64,000 nt of DNA. Origin: Theocolax elegans (lineage: Eukaryota; Arthropoda; Insecta; Hymenoptera; Cerocephalidae). The notes under the pieces are model-generated. The model saw only the letters and a program-made list of their open reading frames with translations, was not told where the DNA came from and searched no databases. The stretch lies in contig CM047426.1 of NCBI GenBank assembly GCA_026168455.1, positions 25,293,058 through 25,357,057 on the forward strand, given 5' to 3'. The position numbers were made by a program, and so were the translations under genes. Shown here piece by piece: positions 35,350 through 45,929 of this stretch (position 1 is its first letter; every line of letters starts with the position of its first letter).

Positions 35350-38235
35350 TCAATTCCCATTCAATAGGTAAGAGAATAGGCGATTTTTGAATATATACAG
35401 CGAAGTACTTAACTTAAGTTCAGTAGGGAGACTATCCCATAGATCCATAGCTTGGATCGTAAAGGATTTTTGATATGTATTAGTGAGAACTAAAGGACGA
35501 TTAAACGCAGAATGTTTTGTACGTTCAGAACGTCGCAAATCAGTATTTGGTGATGGTAACAGCGAATATAAATAATCAGGTTTTTTATTAATCAGTACTT
35601 GGAACACTAATAACCCCATAAAGTAAGAACGGCGATTGTTCACTGACAACCACTCCAATTTATTATAGAAGACCTCAAGCTTTGCGTCTTTTCTAAGTTG
35701 AAAGATATATCGAACACAGACATTCATGAGACGTTGCAGCTTAATATTCAGATAATCAGGAATATCGCAATAAACCAGACAACAATAATCAAAATATGGA
35801 AGAATTAGGGCATTAACTAATTTCTTTTTCAAGCTAATTGACAAAAAATTACCACGATTTCGCAATTTATGCAGAACACCATGAACCCTAGAGACCAGCC
35901 CTGAAATATGAGTATTCCATTGTAAGGTATCACTAAATGTTACACCAAGATTTTTCACAGAACTGGCTAAATCAATACTTTGTCCATCTATCAATATATG
36001 TGGCAAAAGATCTCTATTTATAACACGCTGTTGCTGAACCGTTCCAATAAGCATAGCCTTAGTTTTGTTAAAGTTTATTTCAAGGCCATGTTCGCGTGCC
36101 CAATGTACCACTCTACTTCCATCACTTGATAACTTTTGAATACCTATATTACATTCATGTGGGTAACATTGTATATAAATTTGAAGGTCATCAGCAAATA
36201 ACATACCATTGCAGAACAACAACATATTCATGATTGAATTTATAAAAATCAAAAAAATAACCGGTCCCGGAGTGGAACCCTGTGGAACACCAGAAGTAGT
36301 TCCAAGAAATTCAGAAAATGAACCATTCTCATCTACGACGGCTTGCGAGCGACCAGATAAATATGAATGAAACCACTCGATCGAATCATTTGAAAAATTC
36401 AACTGTTTAAGAGTCTTTAGCAAGACATAATGGCTAATCGTGTCAAATGCTTTTCTAAAATCAAACAATAACATAATGGTTACCATACCTCTATCAATAC
36501 CTAAACGAATATCATCAGTAGTCTTAATTAATGCTGATTGTGTACTAAAATGCTTACGGAAACCAGATTGAAAAGATGACAAAAGATTATTTGACTCTAA
36601 ATGATCAGTAACTTGTTGAGAGACCAATTTATCAAAAACCTTCGCAAAATGAGGTAGATTGGCTATTGGTCTCGTGTCAGATGGAGTTAAAGGTTTCAAG
36701 ATTTTGCTTAACGGAATTATAATTGCCCTCTTCCACAAATTAGGGTATTTATTTGCAGAAAATGATAGATTAAATAGCTCCGTGAGAACTGGTATTATAC
36801 TAGCGAAAACTTCCTTAAAATAATATAACGATAAGCCGTCAGAGCTTCGGCCCCTGGCTTTAGGTAAACATGTTGATATGGCAATTGTAACTTGTTCACA
36901 CGTAACAGGCTGGAATGAAAAAGAAGGAATATTCATCAACGTGGGTAGTAATTTAATATCATTTAATAATTCCACGGAACAACATGGATGACAGCTAGCA
37001 ACCATAGAATAATGATGTGATAATTCATGAACCGAAAAAATCTTTAAAGGAGAACTCGAAGATTCCTTAACCAATCCTATCCTCCGCATAAATCTCCAAC
37101 ATTCAGACTGATTTGAGGCATTGGACAACAACTGATTATAATATTCATCTCGTGCTTCTTTTATTTCTTTTTTTATTAATTTACGCAAAGTCTTATATTC
37201 ACACATTAGTACTGGATCTTGATGCCTTTTAGCAACTTTATATAAGCGATTACGCTCTTTACATCTATTCTTGAGATAATAATTCATCCAAGGGGCTAAG
37301 CGTGTGCAAATTGGACGATTTACAATAGGAGCCTGCAAGTCCAGATTAGTAGTAAGAGTATTCGATAAGTTAATACAAAAATCATCAACCGAAAGGGGTG
37401 AATCTGAATTTACTCGCATTAAATTTATATCATTAGCAATTGAACGAGAGAAATCTGAGGCTGAAAAACGTTTAAAATCACGAAAAGCATGCATGGCAAT
37501 CCTAGTCTGTTTTGATGGAAGACAATAATCAATAATTATGTAGTCATGCCCGTTAATAAATGGACTACCTGATTGCATTTTATTCTTGATTTTAGCCTCG
37601 GAGTCAACTATAAAAACATCCAGCCATGTATCGCAATTCTCCCGATGATGAGTGGCATTATAAGGTACTAAGTAATAAGAGTGCTCTTCAATTAATTCGC
37701 GTAAGTGTGAACTATAATAATCAGACAACAAGAGGTTGGAATTCAGATCACCAGTAATAATAATGTTGCTATAGCGATGAGCATGTTCCTGCAAATTACG
37801 AAAGAAATTTGCCAAGACATGGCCCTTAGGACGTCGATATACAATGGCTAAAAGTATTTTAGTATTTCCAACTAATATATCTAATAATAAATACTCCGTC
37901 TCGTTAATATTTTTAATTTGCGGCGCTTCGATTATCCTAAAAGTGATTCCATTCCTTAAGTAACACGCAACACCACCTCCTTGTATATATTGACGTTTAC
38001 CAGTGTGAGAAGCCAATCCTCGATCATTTCGTACTAATGTATAATTTTCTAATTTATAAATAGAATCAGGACGATTTGGAGTTAGCCAAGATTCTGTCAC
38101 AGCAAGAATGTCCAAATTCTCTGAGGAAATCAGTGATTCGACCTCTGCATGGTGATCGAGCAGTGAGTTCACATTTAAATGAGCCACCCTTACAGTGTTG
38201 GAGGGCTCAACCTGGGCTAGACGAATATCAGGTAG
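35350..38235 (-). CDS. CR1-like ORF2: endonuclease and reverse transcriptase, no early ATG
   Basis: About 960 codons, in frame with ORF1 after one TGA. Endonuclease blocks: AHLNVNSLLDH, AVTESWL, IVYRRPKG, ITGDLNSNLL and NGHDYIIIDY. Reverse transcriptase: SDTRPIANLPHFAKVFDKL, QSGFRKHFSTQSAL, MLLFDFRKAFDTI, GVPQGSTPGPVIFLIFIN and the catalytic LFADDLQIY. The C-terminal thumb includes NLGVTFSDTLQWN and FDYCCLVYCDIPDY, and the frame ends in FKNRLFSYLL. The first in-frame ATG lies well inside the endonuclease (about residue 205), so translation must start at a non-AUG codon or come by readthrough from ORF1. All catalytic blocks look intact. It would nick target DNA and reverse-transcribe element RNA. 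Confidence 0.85.
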   Translation of the reverse strand, partial: LPDIRLAQVEPSNTVRVAHLNVNSLLDHHAEVESLISSENLDILAVTESWLTPNRPDSIYKLENYTLVRNDRGLASHTGKRQYIQGGGVACYLRNGITFRIIEAPQIKNINETEYLLLDILVGNTKILLAIVYRRPKGHVLANFFRNLQEHAHRYSNIIITGDLNSNLLLSDYYSSHLRELIEEHSYYLVPYNATHHRENCDTWLDVFIVDSEAKIKNKMQSGSPFINGHDYIIIDYCLPSKQTRIAMHAFRDFKRFSASDFSRSIANDINLMRVNSDSPLSVDDFCINLSNTLTTNLDLQAPIVNRPICTRLAPWMNYYLKNRCKERNRLYKVAKRHQDPVLMCEYKTLRKLIKKEIKEARDEYYNQLLSNASNQSECWRFMRRIGLVKESSSSPLKIFSVHELSHHYSMVASCHPCCSVELLNDIKLLPTLMNIPSFSFQPVTCEQVTIAISTCLPKARGRSSDGLSLYYFKEVFASIIPVLTELFNLSFSANKYPNLWKRAIIIPLSKILKPLTPSDTRPIANLPHFAKVFDKLVSQQVTDHLESNNLLSSFQSGFRKHFSTQSALIKTTDDIRLGIDRGMVTIMLLFDFRKAFDTISHYVLLKTLKQLNFSNDSIEWFHSYLSGRSQAVVDENGSFSEFLGTTSGVPQGSTPGPVIFLIFINSIMNMLLFCNGMLFADDLQIYIQCYPHECNIGIQKLSSDGSRVVHWAREHGLEINFNKTKAMLIGTVQQQRVINRDLLPHILIDGQSIDLASSVKNLGVTFSDTLQWNTHISGLVSRVHGVLHKLRNRGNFLSISLKKKLVNALILPYFDYCCLVYCDIPDYLNIKLQRLMNVCVRYIFQLRKDAKLEVFYNKLEWLSVNNRRSYFMGLLVFQVLINKKPDYLYSLLPSPNTDLRRSERTKHSAFNRPLVLTNTYQKSFTIQAMDLWDSLPTELKLSTSLYIFKNRLFSYLLNGN

Positions 38236-38238
38236 TCA
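38230..38238 (-). promoter_or_regulatory. Candidate stop-codon readthrough site TGA CTA CCT
   Basis: The ORF1 stop TGA is followed by CTA in the ORF2 frame, with sense codons to the start of the endonuclease. UGA-CUA is a known leaky-stop context. No ATG is available to start ORF2 separately. Use of this site is inferred. Confidence 0.5.
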
Positions 38239-39315
38239 CTTCAATAATCTATTCAAATCATCCTCGGTTGTGATCCGAATTCGATCGGATTTGTCGTCTT
38301 TGCGAACGTAAAGAATACTATCTCTAGTCCAGATATATTTGTACTTGAGGGGTTCAAGCTTGTGTTTAGCCAATACACGTAACTCATGAATGGCAGGCGG
38401 CAACATCTCATACATATTGATAAGTTTCGAAGAATAATCACCAGTATCCACTACTAAATTACCATATGTAATATTACCAAATTTGCGCTTGACTTCAAGA
38501 ATATAATTCCGTACCTCAGAAGATTTTAGACGTAAGATGAAAGACTTAGTGGGAGAGGAATCAGAAGAGGAACTATTGGCGGCAGCCATCCTTTCACCAA
38601 TTGAGACATTTCTTGAAGGAAACGAATGAGCATCCAGAATATCTAAACATAAGTGATCCAAATTAAGCACACGCAAAATACTCTTAGCCAAATCAATGTT
38701 TGAGGTAGTACAAGTAATAGGAATACCTGTAACTTTAATCTGAGTATTCGGGAATGCTCTATTGAACATATCCTTAAGTTGGCCTACCTCAGTTTTTATT
38801 TCGACATTCTCACGTTCTAGAGTCGTTATTCGTTGGTTTTGAGCTTGAATAATTTCTTTCATGTCATCTAGTTTAGCATTTATCGATGCTGTACTTTCTT
38901 TATTACAATTAAAAAGAAAGGCCATTTGTTGAGATGAAGTCATCGCTTCCCAATTTTCGGGTAACATCATTTTGTTAGTCTCCTTGGTTATAAGATAGTT
39001 ATCGATAAAACTTTGTTCCGAATCGAGTGAATGCTCAGCAATTAAATGACGCGTTGAGTCAACAGCAGAATGACGGGCACTAGATGATAGAACGTTAGCT
39101 GCCTTAATTTTTAAAACGTTCAAATAAGATTGTTTATCAACAGTATCGCCAAGCTTTGAATAACAGCAAATATCATTCGATTTTTTTTCTAAATAATAAA
39201 CGACACAACCCGGATGAAAAACTTTGCCACATTCCTCACAAGCCTTCAACACAGTTTGGACCGGTTTTGCACAACGCGTACATTTAATAATGCCAGATTT
39301 GACTTTTCTATGCAT
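38236..39315 (-). CDS. CR1-like ORF1: PHD-type finger, coiled coil, RNA-binding-like domain
   Basis: 359 residues from ATG 39315. A PHD-like finger has Cys12-x2-Cys15, Cys26-x2-Cys29, His34-x2-Cys37 and a late CysCys near 50. A coiled coil at about residues 150-190 (DDMKEIIQAQNQRITTLE) is followed by a domain starting IKVTGIP, as in the RRM-like part of many ORF1 proteins. ORF1 should coat element RNA and form multimers. It ends with TGA at 38238-38236 in the same frame as ORF2. Similar PHD-containing ORF1s are known in CR1-group elements. Confidence 0.8.
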   Translation of the reverse strand: MHRKVKSGIIKCTRCAKPVQTVLKACEECGKVFHPGCVVYYLEKKSNDICCYSKLGDTVDKQSYLNVLKIKAANVLSSSARHSAVDSTRHLIAEHSLDSEQSFIDNYLITKETNKMMLPENWEAMTSSQQMAFLFNCNKESTASINAKLDDMKEIIQAQNQRITTLERENVEIKTEVGQLKDMFNRAFPNTQIKVTGIPITCTTSNIDLAKSILRVLNLDHLCLDILDAHSFPSRNVSIGERMAAANSSSSDSSPTKSFILRLKSSEVRNYILEVKRKFGNITYGNLVVDTGDYSSKLINMYEMLPPAIHELRVLAKHKLEPLKYKYIWTRDSILYVRKDDKSDRIRITTEDDLNRLLK

Positions 39316-40430
39316 TTAGACAATTTTAAAATGTAGCTTAAACATAGCCCAAAAAAGCATAAAACAGAAAGCGTAAATAAGATTAAAAATAAACATAAAC
39401 AAAATTTAAATAAAGAATTTAGATAAGCGCACTCAAAGACAGACAAACGATTTTACGTAATACAAATCGCAAAATTAAATATAAAATAATAAGATTATAA
39501 GCAAAATATTGATGCCAAATCGAACGCATTAATTTTTTTCATTTTGTAGCCATTGAACACTAACACTAAACCTACTCTATGACAACTAGTTTCGCTGTCT
39601 CTATTATAACCTTACAATTTTAGTAAAACTAATATATAAAAATAAAAATATATAAAAATACATAGAACACGTAAACGGCGAATAATAATATATATAGCAA
39701 CAGTAAATGAGAACAGAAAAACTAGTTGGAGGTTGGCACTTTCACAAATAATTAAAAATACTTCCTCGTTTAGCGCTTAACAATAACACAAATAAATCAG
39801 TCTTTCTTTTCCAAAATTAATATATAGCAGATTCAAAACAATAACACTTAGTGAAGCAACAACCTAAGTTACCGACTGTAGGTAATACATACGCCACGTG
39901 TAGCAGTTGCAATAATTAAATAATATAACCTCAAAAATAAAAACGCGTTTTCATCTTAAAAATGTAAACAATCTTCATTACATGACTAAAATAAACTAAT
40001 AAAGCACCAAAGGACGATGCCCTCACTCTCTTCACAAAAGAAAATAATGGAACAAGCACATATCTTGAATTTTATATCCTGTATTGCATCATGTCGCCAG
40101 TCGGTGATAACTCGCGCAGTAGTCTCCCGTAATGATTTACGTAGAAATAAGTCTAGCGAAAAACCACTACCAACTTCGAGATGTCAACGTGTAAACATGC
40201 GGCTCCGGCATCCAACCTCGCTTTCCACCACTTATAACCTCACTTTTGAAGAAAATTCATTTACAAATTTCAATGCAAACCGGGCCAAGAAACATAGAAA
40301 TTTATGCTGCAGGGCGGCTTGCATTAGGCAGCTTGCAAGTTTCTGTAAAAAAAACGCCCGTAGGCAAAATGCGGCAGGAAAAAATTCTCAAAAGCAATCA
40401 GTACATAGATAAGAACGTCTGGTTTGTACT
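39316..40430 (-). other. Leader region of CR1-like copy 2
   Basis: About 1.1 kb upstream of ORF1, AT-rich at its left and GC-richer from 40017 to 40430. No coding motif is recognised. The element's true 5' end is not defined; it may lie at or before the start of the GA array near 40430. Confidence 0.45.
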
Positions 40431-43400
40431 TACGGAGAGAGAGAGGGGTAAAGAGATAGAGAGAGAGAGTTTGAGATAGATAAAGAGAGAGAATGGTAGA
40501 TGGAAGGAGAGATAGAAAGATAATAATAGATGGAGAGATAGAGAGATAGAGAGTGAGAATGAAAGATAGAGAGAAAGAGAGAGAGAATAAGAGAGAGAGC
40601 ATGAGATGGATAAAGAGAGAGAATGAGAGATATAGAGATAGAGTGAGAGAGAGAATTAGATAGATAAAGAGAGAGAATGGGATAGATAAAGAGAGAGAAT
40701 GAGAGATAAAGAGAGTGAGGAAGTAAGAATAAGAAATGTAGAGTAAGAGAGATAGAGAGAGAGAATGATAGATGGAAGGAGAGATAGAGAGAGAGAGCGA
40801 GGGAGAGAGAGAGAGGGAGAAAGAGAGAGGGAGAGAGGGAGGGAGAGAGAGAGAGAGAGAGAATGGAAGATAGAGAGAAAGAGAGAGAGAATTAGAGAAA
40901 GAGAATGAAAGATAGAGGGAAAGAGAGGGTGAATAAGAGAGAGAGCATGAGATAGATAAAGAGAGACAATGAGAGATAAAGAGAGTGAGAGAGCAAGAAT
41001 AAGATAGAGAGTAAGTGAGATAGAGAGAGAGAATGATAGATGGAAGGAGATATAGAGAGAGAATAATATATGGAAAGAGAGATAGAGAGAGAGAATAATA
41101 GATGGAGAGAGAGAGAGAGAGAATAAGAGAGAGAGAATGAAATATAGAGAGAAAGAGAAAGAGAATAAGAGAGAGAGAATGAAAGAGAAAGAAAAAGAGA
41201 ATAAGAGAGAGATAATGAAAGATAGAGAGAAAGAAAGAGAGAGAGAATAAAAGAGAGAGAATGAAAGATGAAGAGAAAAAGAGAGAGAATCAAAGAGAGA
41301 TAATGAAAGATAGAGAGAAAGAGAGAGAGAATGAAAGATAGAGAAAAAGAGAGAGAGAATAAGAGAGAGAGAAAGAGAGAGAGATAGAGAGAGGGAGAGA
41401 GATAGAGAGAGAGAGAATGAAAGATAGAGAGAAAGAGAGAGAGAATTAGAGTGAGAGAATAAAAGATAGAGAAATAGAGAGAGAGAATAAGAGAGAGAGC
41501 ATGAAAGATAGAGAGAAAGAGAGAGAATGAGAGATAAAGAAATAGAGAGAGAGAGAGAGAGAATGAGTTAGATAAACAGTGAGAATGAGAGATAAAGAGA
41601 GTGAGAGAGTAAGAGAGATAGAGAGAGAGAATGAAAGATAGAGAGAAAGAGAGAGAGAATAAGAGAGAGAGAATGAGAGATAAAGAGATAGAGTGAGAGA
41701 GAGAATTACATAGATAAAGCGAGAGAATGAGAGATAAAGAGATAGAAGAGAGAGTTTGAGATAGATAAAGAAGAGAATGATAGATGGAAGGAGAGATAGA
41801 GAGATATAATAGATAGAGATTGAGAGAGAGAGTGAGAATGAAAGATAGAGAGAAGAGAGAGAGAATAAGAGAGAGCATAGATGGATAAGAGAGAGAATGA
41901 GAGATATAGAGATGAGTGAGAGAGAGAATTAGATAGATAAGAGAGAGAATGGAGATAGATAAAGAGAGATAATGAGAGATAAAGAAGTGAGGAAGTAAGA
42001 ATAAGAAATGTAGAGTAAGAGATAGAGAGAGAGAATGAAGATGAGAGAAAAGAGAGAGAATAAGAGAGAGAGAATGAGAGATAAAGAGATAGAGTGAGAG
42101 AGAGAATTACATAGATAAAGCGAGAGAATGAGAGATAAAGAGATAGAGAGAGAGAGTTTGAGATAGATAAAGAGAGAGAATGATAGATGGAAGGAGAGAT
42201 AGAGATAAAATAGATGGAGAGATTGAGAGAGAGAGTGAGAATGAAAGATAGAGAGAAGAGAGAGAGAATAAGAGAGAGCATGAGATGGATAAGAGAGAGA
42301 ATGAGAGATATAGAGATAGAGTGAGAGAGAGAATTAGATGATAAAGAGAGAGAATGGATAGATAAAGAGAGAATGAGAGATAAGAGAGTGAGGAAGTAAG
42401 AATAAGAAATGTAGAGTAAGAGATGAGAGAGAGAACGATAGATGGAAGGAGAGATAGAGAGAGAGAGCGAGGGAGAGAGAAAGGAGAAAGAGAGAGGAGA
42501 GAGGGAGGAGAGAGAGAGAGAGAATGAAAGATAGAGAGAAAGAGAGGGTGAATAAGAGAGAGAGCATGAGATAGATAAAGAGAGACAATGAGAGATAAGA
42601 GAGTGAGAGCAAGAATAAGATAGAGAGTAAATGAGATAGAGAGAGAGAATGATAGATGGAAGGAGAGATAGAGAGAGAATAATATAGGAAGGAGAGATAG
42701 AAGAGAGAATAATAGATGGAGAGAGAGAGAGAGAGAATAAGAGAGAGAGAATGAAATATAGAGAGAAAGAGAAGAGAATAAGAGAGAGAGAATGAAAGAG
42801 AAAGAAAAAGAGAATAAGAGAGAGATAATGAAAGATAGAGAGAAAGAAAGAGAGAGATAATAAAAGAGAGAGAATGAAAGATAAAGAGAAAAAAGAGAGA
42901 GAATAAAAGAGAGATAATGAAAGATAGAGAGAAAGAGAGAGAGAATGAAAGATAGAGAGAAAGAGAGAGAGAATAAGAGAGAGAGAAGAGAGAGAGAATA
43001 AGAGAGAGAGAGAGAGAGGGAGAGAGATAGAGAGAGAGAGAATGAAAGATAGAGAGAAAGAGAGAGAGAATTAGAGAGAGAGAATAAAAAGATAGAGAAA
43101 TAGAGAGAGAGAATAAGAGAGAGAGCATGAAGATAGGAGAGAAAGAGAGAGAATGAGAGATAAAGAAATAGAGAGAGAGAGAGAGAATGAGTTAGATAAA
43201 CAGAGAGAATGAGAGATAAAGAGAGTGAGAGAGTAAGAGAGATAGAGAGAGAGAATGAAAGATAGAGAGAAAGAGAGAGAGAATAAGAGAGAGAGAATGA
43301 GAGATAAAGAGAGAGAGAATAAGAGAGAGAGAATGAGAGATAAAGAGATAGAGAGAGAGAGTTTGAGATAGATAAAGAGAGAGAATGATAGATGGAAGGA

Positions 43401-44492
43401 GAGATAGAGAGATAATAATAGATGGAGAGATAGACAGAGAGAGAGAGAATGAAAGATAGAGAGAAAGAGAGAGAGAATAAGAGAGAGAGAAAGAAAGATA
43501 GAGAGAAAGAGAGAGAGAATAAGAGAGAGAGCATGAGATGGATAAAGAGAGAGAATGAGAGATATAGAGATAGAGTGAGAGAGAGAATTAGATAGATAAA
43601 GAGAGAGAATGGGATAGATAAAGAGAGAGAATGAGAGATAAAGAGAGTGAGGAAGTAAGAATAAGAAATGCAGAGTAAGAGAGATAGAGAGAGAGAATGA
43701 TAGATGGAAGGAGAGATAGAGAGAGAGAGCGAGGGAGAGAGAGAGAGGGAGAAAGAGAGAGGGAGAGAGGGAGGGAGAGAGAGAGAGAGAGAGAATGGAA
43801 GATAGCGAGAAAGAGAGAGAGAATTAGAGAAAGAGAATGAAAGATAGAGAGAAAGAGAGGGTGAATAAGAGAGAGAGCATGAGATAGATAAAGAGAGACA
43901 ATGAGAGATAAAGAGAGTGAGAGAGCAAGAATAAGATAGAGAGTAAATGAGATAGAGAGAGAGAATGATAGATGGAAGGAGAGATAGAGAGAGAGAATAA
44001 TAGATGGAGAGAGAGAGAGAGAATAAGAGAGAGAGAATGAAATATAGAGAGAAAGAGAAAGAGAATAAGAGAGAGAGAATGAAAGAGAAAGAAAAAGAGA
44101 ATAAGAGAGAGATAATGAAAGATAGAGAGAAAGAAAGAGAGAGAGAATAAAAGAGAGAGAATGAAAGATAAAGAGAAAAAGAGAGAGAATAAAAGAGAGA
44201 TAATGAAAGATAGAGAGAAAGAAAGAGAGAGAGAATAAAAGAGAGAGAATGAAAGATAAAGAGAAAAAGAGAGAGAATAAAAGAGAGAGAATGAAAGATA
44301 AAGAGAAAAAGAGAGAGAATAAAAGAGAGATAATGAAAGATAGAGAGAAAGAGAGAGAGAATGAAAGATAGAGAGAAAGAGAGAGAGAATAAGAGAGAGA
44401 GAAAGAGAGAGAGAATAAGAGAGAGAGAATGAAAGATAGAGTGACAGAGAGAATAAGAGAAAGAGAGATAAAGAGATAAAGAGTGAGAGAGG

Positions 44493-44536
<44 letters not shown>

Positions 44537-44966
44537 GAGATAGAGAGAGGGAGAGAGATAGAGAGAGAGAGAGAATGAAAGATAGAGAGAAAGAGAGAGA
44601 GAATTAGAGAGAGAGAAGAAAAGATAGAGAAATAGAGAGAGAGAATAAGAGAGAGTGCATGAAAGATAGAGAGAAAGAGAGAGAATGAGAGATAAAGAAA
44701 TAGAGAGAGAGAGAGAATGAGTTAGATAAACAGAGAGAATGAGAGATAAAGAGAGTGAGAGAGTAAGAGAGATAGAGAGAGAGAATGAAAGATAGAGAGA
44801 AAGAGAGAGAGAATAAGAGAGAGAGAATGAGAGATAAAGAGATAGAGTGAGAGAGAGAATTAGATAGATAAAGCGAGAGAATGAGAGATAAAGAGATAGA
44901 GAGAGAGTTTGAGATAGATAAAGAGAGAGAATGTTAGATGGAAGGAGAGATAGAGAGATAATAATA

Positions 44967-45017
<51 letters not shown>

Positions 45018-45414
45018 TGAGGGAGAGAGAGAGGGAGAGAGAATGTAAGATAGAGAGAAAGAGAGAAAGAGAGAGAGAATAAGAGAGAGAGAATGAAATA
45101 TAGAGAGAAAGAGAAAGAGAATAAGAGAGAGAGAGAATGAAAGAGAAAGAGAAAGGGAGAGAGAATAAGAGAGAGAGAATGAAATATAGAGAGAAAGAGA
45201 AAGAGAATAAGGGAGTGAGAATGAAAGAGAAAGAGAAAGAGAAAGAGAATAAGAGAGAGATAATGAAAGATGGAGAGAAAGAGATAGAGAGAATAAAAGA
45301 GAGAGAATGAAAGATAGAGAGAAAGAGACAGAGAATAAAAGAGAGAGAATGAAAGATAGAGAGAAAGAGAGAGAGAATATAAGTGAGAGAATGTAAGATA
45401 GAGAGAAAGAGATG

Positions 45415-45456
<42 letters not shown>

Positions 45457-45474
45457 TAGAGAGAAAGAGAGAGA
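40431..45474 (+). repeat. GA-rich array with higher-order repeats
   Basis: A distinctive passage (TTTGAGATAGATAAAGAG, then ATGATAGATGGAAGGAGAG, then GTGAGGAAGTAAGAATAAG) recurs near 40465, 41750, 42155, 43355 and 44905, so large blocks of about 0.4-1.5 kb are duplicated in tandem. The copies at about 41740-42720 differ from the others mainly by many one-base deletions. No gene. Confidence 0.93.
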
Positions 45475-45798
45475 GAATATCTCTCTCTCTCTATCTGTCT
45501 CCCTATCTCTTCCTCTCACTGTCTCTCTCACGCCAAGATAATGTTTGTCGGACGGACGGACGGACGGATGGACGGACGGACGGACGGACGGACGGACGGA
45601 CGGACGGACATTATAATTTATCGGTTTTTTTTTTTTTATATCACTTAGTAATTATAATAATAATTTTTTTGTCAGTAATATGATGCATTAACTTATGTTA
45701 CACATATTTATCATAAAATATATATGTTTCAAGTATTTTTCGCAAGAATAGGGGAGTTTTTACAAAATCGCTCAAAAAGATAACTTTAATATAATGTA
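45475..45798 (+). repeat. Host repeat 'S', unoccupied copy
   Basis: CT run, CCAAGATAATGTTTGTCGG, a long ACGG run, TTATAATTTATCGG, poly-T, then an AT-rich tail to AATGTAGAT. The same sequence flanks palindromes P1 (58620-59580) and, inverted, P2 (59857-60770). Here TCACTTAGTAATTA is uninterrupted at 45641-45654, an empty insertion site. Confidence 0.88.
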
Positions 45799-45929
45799 GA
45801 TTAACTAAGTTCGCATCCCAGTCAGCAGGGGAAACGGCGATCCCATTTTTTCTTTTATTTTTGTACATAACATAGCTTTGTAAATATATATATAGTTAGT
45901 CTTTACAATTAAATTACGATATAATTATT

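Larger units (their letters stand above)
35053..40430 (-). mobile_element. CR1-like non-LTR copy 2 with complete ORF1 and ORF2
   Basis: From right to left on the minus strand: a leader (40430-39316), ORF1, ORF2, then a 3' UTR with stem-loop, AATAAA and a (CAAAT)n tail at 35053-35069. Both ORFs are uninterrupted apart from the single TGA between them. It is the only non-LTR copy here that could be full length. GA-rich arrays border it on both sides. Confidence 0.85.

Noticed and set aside
40017..40479. Two overlapping plus-strand frames of 131 and 77 codons
   Set aside because: They fall in the leader of CR1-like copy 2 on the opposite strand, with no motifs, and one runs into the GA array.
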